A DNA stretch of 64,000 nucleotides from JBFHFS01 sp041583495. Its GTDB lineage: Bacteria > Bacteroidota > Bacteroidia > Bacteroidales > Marinilabiliaceae. The position numbers and the translations under genes were made by a program. The notes beneath the pieces were generated by a model that was given only the letters and a program-made list of their open reading frames with translations, was not told the origin of the DNA and searched no databases. Positions 35,275 through 42,197 of this stretch are shown here, piece after piece (position 1 is the first letter of the stretch; each line of letters begins with the position of its first letter). The stretch lies in contig JBFHFS010000020.1 in the NCBI GenBank assembly GCA_041583495.1, positions 1 through 64,000 of the forward strand. Reading direction: 5' to 3'.

Positions 35275-36048
35275 ATGGCCAAGAAATTTATAGATGACTT
35301 TCGGGTGGTGGAGAATCGCCGGCATACCCACGATTTTGTAGTGCTTACCCTGCAGCATCCCGGTCAGTTGCCGCTGATGCTTCCCGGACAGTTCGTGGAG
35401 GTGCGCGTCGATGAGTCGCCTTCGACCTATTTGAGGCGGCCCCTCTCGGTGCATGATGTGGATTATGAACTCAACCAGATGAAACTGTTGGTTCAGGAGG
35501 TGGGTGATGGAACACGCCACCTGGCGCGGTTGCAGCCGGGTGAACTGCTCAATGTGGTTTATCCCCTGGGCAACGGGTACACACTGCCCGACACTTCGAG
35601 AGTCCTGCTGGTGGGGGGTGGTTGTGGCGTGGCGCCGCTGCTCTTCCTTGGCCGTTATCTGAAGCAGAATGGTATTGTTCCCCGCTTCCTGGTGGGGGCT
35701 CGTCACGCCGGGGGCCTCATTGAGTTAGAGGCTTATCGGCAACTGGGCGAGGTTTTTGTAACCACCGAAGACGGATCGGCCGGACAAAAAGGCTTTGTGA
35801 TACACCACCCGGTGATGAAGACCTTAACGCCCGACTTTGACTGGATTTATACCTGCGGACCAGAGGCCATGATGCGGGTGCTGGCCAAATATGCCCGCCA
35901 ACACCAACTCAAATGCCAGGTTTCGCTGGAGAATAAGATGGCTTGCGGCTTTGGCGCCTGCCTCTGCTGCGTGACCCCCACAGTGGAGGGCCATAAATGT
36001 ACCTGCGTGGACGGACCTGTATTTGACTCAAATTATTTAAAATGGTAG
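35275..36048 (+). CDS. pyrK: Dihydroorotate dehydrogenase electron-transfer subunit
   Basis: The 257-residue protein has an N-terminal FAD domain (MLPGQFVEVRV, YLRRPLSVHDVD), an NAD domain (VLLVGGGCGVAPLLFL, YTCGPEAMMRV) and a C-terminal [2Fe-2S] segment (MACGFGACLCCVTP, then CTCVDGP) with the four Cys in place. PyrK pairs with class 1B PyrD and passes electrons from dihydroorotate to NAD in pyrimidine synthesis. The gene overlaps pyrD by 7 bp, which supports a stoichiometric complex. Confidence 0.95.
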   Translation: MAKKFIDDFRVVENRRHTHDFVVLTLQHPGQLPLMLPGQFVEVRVDESPSTYLRRPLSVHDVDYELNQMKLLVQEVGDGTRHLARLQPGELLNVVYPLGNGYTLPDTSRVLLVGGGCGVAPLLFLGRYLKQNGIVPRFLVGARHAGGLIELEAYRQLGEVFVTTEDGSAGQKGFVIHHPVMKTLTPDFDWIYTCGPEAMMRVLAKYARQHQLKCQVSLENKMACGFGACLCCVTPTVEGHKCTCVDGPVFDSNYLKW

Positions 36049-36965
36049 ATTTAACGGTAAAACTGGGTCAGCTGGAACTGAAAAATCCAGTCATGACCGC
36101 CTCCGGCACCTTTGGATATGGACAGGAATATGCTGACTTTATAGACATTGACCGCCTGGGGGGCATCGTGGTGAAAGGAACCACACTGGCGCCCCGGGAG
36201 GGAAACCCCTATCCCCGGATGGCCGAAACCCCCATGGGCATGCTTAATGCCGTAGGACTGCAGAATAAGGGGGTCGATTATTTTATAGACCATATATATC
36301 CCCGTATAAAGGACTTTAAGACAGCGATCTTCGTCAATGTATCGGGGTCTGCGGTCGACGATTACGTGGAAACCGCCCGTCGGCTGGCTCCCCTGGAGGG
36401 GCTGCCCGGCATCGAACTCAACATCTCCTGTCCCAACGTGAAGGAGGGCGGGATGGCCTTTGGTACCAGTTGCCCCTCAGCCATGGCGGTAACCCGTGCC
36501 GTAAGGGCGGTGTGGCCGCGTCACCTGATGGTTAAACTTTCCCCCAACGTGACCGATATCACCGAGATTGCCCGGGGTGTTGAGGAGGCTGGTGCCGATT
36601 CTGTTTCCCTGATAAATACCCTTTTGGGAATGGCCATCGATTCGGAGACCCGTCGGCCTTTGCTCTCGACCATTACCGGCGGCCTTTCGGGGCCCTGTGT
36701 GAAGCCGGTGGCCCTGCGTATGGTGTGGCAGGTGGCTCAGGCCGTTAAGATTCCCCTGGTGGGCCTGGGCGGTATTGCTTCTGCGGCCGATGCGATCGAA
36801 TTTTTACTGGCCGGGGCTTCTGCCGTTCAGGTAGGAACCGCCAATTTCCGGGATCCACAAGTCTCAGTTAAGATACTCGAGGGCATAGAGGATTACCTGC
36901 TTCGCCATAAACTCAAGAGTGTGGCTGAGCTTACCGGCGCTATGGCAGAGCCCGAGGGGTGGTGA
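36042..36965 (+). CDS. pyrD: Dihydroorotate dehydrogenase, class 1B catalytic subunit
   Basis: The 307-residue FMN TIM-barrel has the N-terminal MTASGTFGYG, the active-site segment ELNISCPNVKEGG with the catalytic Cys, LMVKLSPNVTDI and the phosphate-binding GLGGIASAADAIEFLLAGA. It oxidises dihydroorotate to orotate in the cytosol with PyrK. The start ATG lies within the last codons of pyrK. Three copies of the local inverted-repeat motif follow its stop. Confidence 0.96.
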   Translation: MVDLTVKLGQLELKNPVMTASGTFGYGQEYADFIDIDRLGGIVVKGTTLAPREGNPYPRMAETPMGMLNAVGLQNKGVDYFIDHIYPRIKDFKTAIFVNVSGSAVDDYVETARRLAPLEGLPGIELNISCPNVKEGGMAFGTSCPSAMAVTRAVRAVWPRHLMVKLSPNVTDITEIARGVEEAGADSVSLINTLLGMAIDSETRRPLLSTITGGLSGPCVKPVALRMVWQVAQAVKIPLVGLGGIASAADAIEFLLAGASAVQVGTANFRDPQVSVKILEGIEDYLLRHKLKSVAELTGAMAEPEGW

Positions 36966-36966
36966 A

Positions 36967-36980
36967 GATACAAATGTGAA
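36967..36980. promoter_or_regulatory. Motif copy GATACA-AA-TGTGAA
   Basis: An imperfect copy of the GTTTACA-NN-TGTAAAC motif, two bases after the pyrD stop. Confidence 0.4.
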
Positions 36981-36999
36981 AATATGGGCAGGAGAAGTT

Positions 37000-37014
37000 G
37001 TCACAAATGTAAAC
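37000..37014. promoter_or_regulatory. Motif copy GTCACA-AA-TGTAAAC
   Basis: This copy contains the 12-mer ACAAATGTAAAC, which also appears at 37034-37045 (minus) and 38194-38205. Three exact 12-mers within 1.2 kb are not expected by chance. Confidence 0.55.
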
Positions 37015-37033
37015 CAACGTGCATCGGCCGCCT

Positions 37034-37049
37034 GTTTACATTTGTAATA
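37034..37049. promoter_or_regulatory. Motif copy GTTTACA-TT-TGTAATA
   Basis: A strong copy of the inverted-repeat motif, 20 bp after the previous one and in the opposite orientation, so the pair is roughly two helical turns apart. It lies 140 bp before the DUF4105 gene. Confidence 0.55.
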
Positions 37050-37188
37050 TGGTTCTGTGCTCTTCCATCTTATTCCCAAGGGCGTTCCAGTACCGGGTAG
37101 TTATAAAGAGATGAGGAGGGAAGTAAGCCGCTTTAGAGGAAGGGTGGCCCGTTTTTTTTAGTTATCTTCGCTGCTCAAACCGTTTCCT

Positions 37189-38370
37189 ATGCCAAGAGTA
37201 ATTCTGTTTCTGTTGTTTTTGCTGGGTTTTACCCGCCCTGGCACCGGCCAGCTTCCCAACGCTTCTGTGGTGCTCTCCCCGGAGGCTTCTGTATCCATCC
37301 TCACATGTGCCCCGGGGGATGAACTCTATTCGGTTTTTGGCCATACCGCCATCCGGGTAACCGACCCCACCCAGCGTATCGATCTGGCTTTTAATTTTGG
37401 CACTTTCGATTTTAATACGCCTTTCTTTTATTTCAAATTTGGTCAGGGTACCCTGGATTATATCCTCTCGGTGAGCAGCTTCAGGCAGTTTATGCAGGAG
37501 TATTTCATCACCGGCCGGTCGGTATGGGAACAGACCCTGACGATGAATCCTGAGGAGAAGAACAGGCTCTTCAGGGCGCTTCTGACCAATGCGTTGCCTC
37601 AAAACCGCTCTTACCGGTACGACTTTTTCTATGACAATTGTGCCACACGGGTGCGCGAGATGGTGCTCAACGCCCTTGAATCCCCTTTGGTGGTTCGCGA
37701 CCAGGAGCCATCAGGCCCCCTTTCGTTCCGACAGGCCATCCATCCCTTTCTGGTACTGAAACCCTGGACGCGCCTGGGCTTGGACCTCATTCTGGGGGCT
37801 CCGGCGGATGAGGCCACCGACCTGTGGTCCCTGATGTTTTTACCCGACCATCTGATGAATGGCTTTGGCTCCCTTCAACTTCAACCCGAAACAGGTGCCG
37901 GGGCTTCTTTGGTATCCGAAACCAACCAGTTGCTGGAGTTTAACGATCCCAAACCCCTGCCCGGGGGACTCTCGCCAGCTCTTTCCCTTTGGTTGGTGGC
38001 CATCCTGATCCTGCTGCTCACCCTGGCACAACGCTACGGAGTGATGCCCATGAGGTGGCTTAACCCCTTGCTCTTTCTTCTGGCAGGGGTCACAGGCCTG
38101 CTGATTGGCTACCTTAGCTTTGTTTCGCAACATGTGGCTACCGGAGACAATTGGAATTTTTTATGGGCCAATCCGCTGTGGTTTTTCCTTGTTACAAATG
38201 TAAACGGCTTTTGGAAGCGTTTGATTGCCTGGGGACTCTTGGGGATGCTTTTGTTTTTGATTGTTTTCTCCTGGTCTTTGCCTCAGGAGTTTCCACTGGA
38301 ACTGATTCCCGTTTGGCTGATTCTTTCCATGCGGCTGACTTTGGATCTCTTTAGGAAGCGTTTGGGCTAG
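37189..38370 (+). CDS. DUF4105 (Lnb N-terminal periplasmic domain) membrane protein
   Basis: A signal peptide (ending GTGQ, residue 20) precedes a domain of about 200 residues with the DUF4105 marks FGHTAIRV and FFYDNCATRVRE. The conserved His and Cys recall an NlpC/P60-like cysteine peptidase site. Residues about 260-393 hold four or five hydrophobic helices, so the catalytic-like domain faces the periplasm. Function is not established. Copies of the XRE-linked motif lie upstream and one lies within the gene at 38191. Confidence 0.82.
   Translation: MPRVILFLLFLLGFTRPGTGQLPNASVVLSPEASVSILTCAPGDELYSVFGHTAIRVTDPTQRIDLAFNFGTFDFNTPFFYFKFGQGTLDYILSVSSFRQFMQEYFITGRSVWEQTLTMNPEEKNRLFRALLTNALPQNRSYRYDFFYDNCATRVREMVLNALESPLVVRDQEPSGPLSFRQAIHPFLVLKPWTRLGLDLILGAPADEATDLWSLMFLPDHLMNGFGSLQLQPETGAGASLVSETNQLLEFNDPKPLPGGLSPALSLWLVAILILLLTLAQRYGVMPMRWLNPLLFLLAGVTGLLIGYLSFVSQHVATGDNWNFLWANPLWFFLVTNVNGFWKRLIAWGLLGMLLFLIVFSWSLPQEFPLELIPVWLILSMRLTLDLFRKRLG
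38191..38205. promoter_or_regulatory. Intragenic motif copy GTTACA-AA-TGTAAAC
   Basis: The site lies inside the DUF4105 coding region, within a loop between membrane helices (codons for VTNVN). It carries the same 12-mer as the upstream sites. It could be a roadblock or a chance match to the codons. Confidence 0.4.
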
Positions 38371-38771
38371 AAATGTATTTTTTTGTTTTATGGGTTGTGG
38401 TGAACTTCATGCCAAATACGCTGCTCCTGTGACCTTAATTATGTTAGGCAGAAAAGTGGTTTGTTTCACCTCTTCGGGAAGGATAATTCTCCCGGGTTGG
38501 AATTTCTGAAATGGTTTTTTGGGGCTGGCTCTTATCTTTTTCTGTTTTGGGTTTTGTTGTTCCGAAAATCGTCCGATGGAATGTTTTATGAAAAACAAAG
38601 CGTATTAAAATAATGGTTGGTTTGCATCTTTAAGGGATATAAACAGGAACCTTTTCGGGGAAAAAGAAACTTTTTGCGGTGAAAAAAGTATAAAAGGGTG
38701 TTTGGGTCGAATCTTTTAGATAAAAGAACTATTTTTGACGACCAAACCCATGGAAATTTTGACTTGAGCAC
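38371..38771. other. Intergenic region with a -7 box before the serine hydrolase gene
   Basis: The 400-bp AT-rich gap has no credible gene. TATTTTTG at 38730-38737 matches the -7 consensus, 35 bp before the next ATG. The nearest TTTG lies 25 bp upstream of it, so the promoter is likely but not perfect. Confidence 0.5.
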
Positions 38772-40100
38772 ATGAAAGTAAAAACAAAACTGGCTATATT
38801 ATTCGCGGGACTCCTGGCCGGAGTTACCGTTCCCTATATCTCCGGACCTTCCATAGAATCATTCGGTACCGATTTTACACCTCCAACACCGACTCCTTCC
38901 TCGATGCGCATATCCGGCTTCTTCTCCGAAGGCAGCTCTTTTTCGGCCATCGATCAGCAGGTGGAGCGCTTCCTCTCGCGCAACGAATTGGCCGGGGCAT
39001 CGGTTGCCATTGCCCGGAATGGGAAATTGGTGTTCTCGAAGGGTTATGGATGGGCCGACCAGGAAAACAGGGTACAGACGGAACCCTATCATCTTTTCAG
39101 GATTGCCAGCGTCTCAAAACTCATCACCGCCGTGGGAATTTTTAAACTCGTGGAGACCGGTAAGTTATCACTCGACGACCATGTGTTTGGCCCCGATGGG
39201 ATTCTTAATCAATCGCCCTACGATGGCTATCTCGACAAGCGTGTGGAGGATATTAAAGTGGTGCACCTGCTCAATCATTCGGGTGGATGGACCAACCGGT
39301 GGGGCGATCCCATGTTTATTCCTCAGGCCGTTGCCAGAGGCCTGGGCAAAGAGCTGCCCGTGGATGGCACCGATATCATCCAGTTTATGCTGGGTAAGCG
39401 CCTGCATTTTAAGCCGGGAACCCGCTCTTCATACTCCAACCTGGGTTACGCCATTCTGGGCAAGGTAATAGAAGCCGCCAGTGGTCAGGACTATGAATCG
39501 TACATTAAAACCAACCTTTTATACCCATTGGGCATCTTCGACATGCGTTTGGGAGGCAGCTACCTCAGCGAAAGAGATGAACTGGAAGTGAAGTATTACG
39601 AACCTGCCGACAGTTATCTGGTGGAAGACCACCTGGGTAAGGACGAACGCGTGCCCCGCAGCTATGGAGGTAACGATATTTACACCCTTGGTGCTGCAGG
39701 GGGATGGCTGGCTTCGGCCACCGATCTGCTGAAACTGATGCTGGCCATTGATGGATTCGACAGCCCACCGGACATTTTAAGCGCCGAATCGATTCAAACG
39801 ATGGTACATCCTCTGAAACCTTATCTCGATCCGCTGGGATGGCGTGGTATTGGTTACGGCTATTGGTACCGCACCGGAACACTGGCGGGAACTTCGGCAT
39901 TATTGGTCAGGAAAAATGACGGAACGGCCTATGTGACACTCTTTAACAGCAGTTCCTGGAAGGGGCCCATGCTGTCGAGTGATATCCGGTATATGATGGA
40001 ACGCAGTCTTGCAAAAACCACCCAATGGCCCGATTATGATTTGTTTGATCTTGCCTCTAACTGGCCCAAAATACCCCAGCGGGAGTTGGTTGTATTTTAA
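38772..40100 (+). CDS. Serine hydrolase, beta-lactamase class C / CubicO family
   Basis: A hydrophobic N-terminus (residues 6-25) suggests export or anchoring. The 442-residue protein carries the nucleophile motif ASVSKL (S-x-x-K) and the YSN triad after KPGTRSS, as in class C beta-lactamases, DD-peptidases and esterases. LAGASVAIARNGKLVFSKGYG and NHSGGWTN are typical family blocks. The exact substrate (cell wall peptides, esters or amides) cannot be told. It is a single gene with its own promoter-like box and a strong terminator. Confidence 0.88.
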   Translation: MKVKTKLAILFAGLLAGVTVPYISGPSIESFGTDFTPPTPTPSSMRISGFFSEGSSFSAIDQQVERFLSRNELAGASVAIARNGKLVFSKGYGWADQENRVQTEPYHLFRIASVSKLITAVGIFKLVETGKLSLDDHVFGPDGILNQSPYDGYLDKRVEDIKVVHLLNHSGGWTNRWGDPMFIPQAVARGLGKELPVDGTDIIQFMLGKRLHFKPGTRSSYSNLGYAILGKVIEAASGQDYESYIKTNLLYPLGIFDMRLGGSYLSERDELEVKYYEPADSYLVEDHLGKDERVPRSYGGNDIYTLGAAGGWLASATDLLKLMLAIDGFDSPPDILSAESIQTMVHPLKPYLDPLGWRGIGYGYWYRTGTLAGTSALLVRKNDGTAYVTLFNSSSWKGPMLSSDIRYMMERSLAKTTQWPDYDLFDLASNWPKIPQRELVVF

Positions 40101-40142
40101 GACATTAGCGTGCCATGAGATAGATAAAACCAGGACTTAATT

Positions 40143-40180
40143 AATGGCTCTTTTCCCTTGTGGAAAGGAGCCATTTTTTT
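40143..40180 (+). terminator. Intrinsic terminator after the serine hydrolase gene
   Basis: AATGGCTCTTTTCC (40143-40156) pairs with GGAAAGGAGCCATT (40162-40175) over 14 bp with one G-T pair and a 5-base loop, followed by T residues. Confidence 0.9.
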
Positions 40181-40510
40181 GTTCAACAACCTGAAAACTC
40201 CTGGCTCAGTGCCACCATTATAGAATAAAAGCTTTTGAGCTCAGTTTTTGGGTTATTAAAACACTAGGTATTCTTGTGACCCTCATTAAAATTAGGTTGT
40301 AAACCATTGGCCAAATTTTAAGCGGACACCAATATTTTTCAAAGTCGAATAAATACTTTGGTTTTTAACATAATATATAAGCCGGAACAAACTTCGATGG
40401 AATAATAACCATCGGTGAGCCGCAAGGTTACCGCATTGACAAGCTTAAGAACTTAATCCGGGACAGAATCAAACGGTGTTAATGGTGGAGAAACCCCGGC
40501 AATGAACTCT
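40181..40510. other. Gene-free region with a possible degenerate mobile-element remnant
   Basis: No intact gene is present. The frame from about 40382 to 40480 reads an open 30-odd codons ending KNLIRDRIKRC-stop without a start codon, and CGATGG/CCATCG can pair around 40398-40416. TTTTAAGCGGACACC near 40317 looks like an insertion-sequence end. All three are weak hints; the tandem repeat follows directly. Confidence 0.3.
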
Positions 40511-40624
40511 TTTTATGCAAACCAGCTAAGCCGGAGGGTCAAATCGTGAGAATGGGTGACTAAGAATTGGAAGGGTAATTATAAAAACCATGATGGATAC
40601 GTAAGCGCCTGTAAGATACTTTTA

Positions 40625-40676
40625 CATAAAATCCTTGCCGTTATCGGACAAGTTTGCCACGATAACTGATTTTATG
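40625..40676. repeat. Nested inverted repeat at the first unit junction
   Basis: CATAAAATC (40625-40633) pairs with GATTTTATG (40668-40676). Inside it GTTATCG (40640-40646) pairs with CGATAAC (40660-40666) around a 13-base loop. The structure spans the join between repeat units 1 and 2. Confidence 0.75.
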
Positions 40677-40783
40677 CAAACCAGCTAAGCCGGAGGGTCA
40701 AACCGTGAGAATGGGTGACTAAGAATTGGAAGGGTAATTATAAAAACCACGATGGATACGTAAGGGCCTGTAAGATACTGTTA

Positions 40784-40835
40784 CATAAAATCCTTGCCGT
40801 TATCGGACAAGTTTGCCACGATAACTGATTTTATG
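40784..40835. repeat. Nested inverted repeat at the second unit junction
   Basis: The same cruciform as at 40625, shifted by exactly 159 bp, spans the join between units 2 and 3. Confidence 0.75.
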
Positions 40836-40933
40836 CAAACCAGCTAAGCTGGAGGGTCAAATCGTGAGAATCGGAAAAATCAAATTTCAATACCCCTGTC
40901 TTATAATTGACATTATGTTATTTTTATATATTC

Positions 40934-40962
40934 AAAAAAATCCGGGGTTTTTACACCCCGGA
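40934..40962 (-). terminator. Intrinsic terminator for the TPR gene at 40988
   Basis: Read on the minus strand, an 8-bp stem TCCGGGGT/ACCCCGGA with a 6-base loop is followed by seven T. It begins 25 bp after the stop codon. Confidence 0.88.
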
Positions 40963-40987
40963 CCTATTTTATTGCACTATATTAAGC

Positions 40988-42139
40988 TTAGTTCCCCTTC
41001 AGCGAATCTAATTTTGCTTTTACAACATCGTACCGATCGTTCATCTCGAAGCGATAATACAAACCTTTAAGACTTTCCAGAACCCCGGCATCTTCAGGTT
41101 TCAGTTCCAGGGCTCTCTCCATATAAGGCAGTGACTTTTTGAAAAGAGCATCAGCCTTGGCTTTTTCTTTCTCGAACTCTTTGAAATCTGTTTTATCATT
41201 GGCATGGTTCATCTGCTCAACGCCCTGGTTAAAAAAGATAACTCCCAGGTTGTACAGAGCATCGAAATACTCAGGATTCAAGTCCTTAGCTTTTTCGTAG
41301 TCCGTAATAGCCTTATCGAATCTTTTGCTTTGGTCGTTCAAAACGCCACGAGCATAATAGAAAGTAGCATTTTCAGGATCCTTAACGATGGCTTTGTCCA
41401 AATAATCGAGCGCCTTATCGTTTTGTTTCGCGCTGAGGTAGAAATTAATCAATTGAGTTAAAATACGGTCATCTTCGGGATATTTCTCAAACCCATCTTG
41501 CAGGTTTGCAGCCATTTTCAATGAATCGGCGGTGTTACTATACACCTGATCGAGCAATAAAACAGCATCTCCCCCTCCGTAACTTAGTTTAATCGTTTGT
41601 TTCAAATAATCAGCCGCTCTATCCCATTCCTTGGCATTATAAGCAGCCAAAGCGGTATTGTAAATAATGGCAGTATCGGCGCCTTGCGAATCGGCGGCAA
41701 ACATTTCCAGCCCGTTTACTCCAAGCACTTTTTCGAAGATGTCGGCTGCTGTACTGAATTTCTCACTGTTGAAAGCGTCAATTCCGGCATTTGTTAATTC
41801 GTTCACGAAAAGAGTCAACGCCATTTTAATCTCCTTCTCAAACCGGTTTTTATCCAGCTTGTCGAGTTCAATCGCTTTCATGTAATAATCATAACCCTTG
41901 ATCAACAAGGCAGGATCTTTTTTGGCCTTATATCTGGCGTTAACCAAATCGGCAGCGACCAGGTAGGTCTTTGGCCAATCCTTGGATTTCTCATGAACAA
42001 TTGCGTCATTGAGGCGCTTCTCGGCAGATTCCAAATCACCATTGGAGATGTATGCCTGTGCTGCGCTCACTTTTCCCTTTTGTGCATATACCATGGTTAC
42101 CGCAAAAAGAGCAACCATCATAATTGTTAATCGCTTCAT
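40988..42139 (-). CDS. Secreted tetratricopeptide-repeat protein
   Basis: The 383-residue protein starts with a signal peptide (MKRLTIMMVALFAVTMVYAQ). Six or more TPR-like units follow, for example NGDLESAEKRLNDAI, KALDYLDKAIVKDPENATFYYARGVL and AITDYEKAKDLNPEYFDALYNLG. It is likely a periplasmic protein-binding scaffold. It lies 58 bp after gyrA on the same strand, but with an AT-rich gap and its own terminator it may be transcribed separately. It is similar in style to the TPR protein at 47669 on the other side of gyrA-clpC. Confidence 0.88.
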   Translation of the reverse strand: MKRLTIMMVALFAVTMVYAQKGKVSAAQAYISNGDLESAEKRLNDAIVHEKSKDWPKTYLVAADLVNARYKAKKDPALLIKGYDYYMKAIELDKLDKNRFEKEIKMALTLFVNELTNAGIDAFNSEKFSTAADIFEKVLGVNGLEMFAADSQGADTAIIYNTALAAYNAKEWDRAADYLKQTIKLSYGGGDAVLLLDQVYSNTADSLKMAANLQDGFEKYPEDDRILTQLINFYLSAKQNDKALDYLDKAIVKDPENATFYYARGVLNDQSKRFDKAITDYEKAKDLNPEYFDALYNLGVIFFNQGVEQMNHANDKTDFKEFEKEKAKADALFKKSLPYMERALELKPEDAGVLESLKGLYYRFEMNDRYDVVKAKLDSLKGN

Positions 42140-42197
42140 ACGTGTCTTTTTTTGAATGAACTAATTATTAATAAAGATACAATAATTATTAAAATTA

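Larger units (their letters stand above)
40511..40875. repeat. 159-bp tandem direct repeat, 2.3 copies
   Basis: Units start at 40511, 40670 and 40829, each with TTTTATGCAAACCAGCTAAG. The first two units are 159 bp long and differ at about four positions. The third is cut after about 45 bp. The units are non-coding (stops in all useful frames). They lie in a convergent gap between the serine hydrolase and a TPR gene. I do not recognise the family. Confidence 0.9.

Noticed and set aside
40511..40875. The tandem array as a CRISPR, a diversity-generating retroelement or integron attC sites.
   Set aside because: There are no short repeats with variable spacers; differences between units are not confined to adenines and no reverse transcriptase is near; the core 7-mers do not fit GTTRRRY.
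40864..41070. A 68-codon frame beginning in the third repeat unit.
   Set aside because: It reads across the terminator and into the antisense end of the TPR gene, so it is not a credible gene.
41840..41849. A third AAACCGGTTT palindrome as another LacI operator.
   Set aside because: It lies within a TPR coding region and lacks the flanking CC..AG bases shared by the two sites around the regulator.
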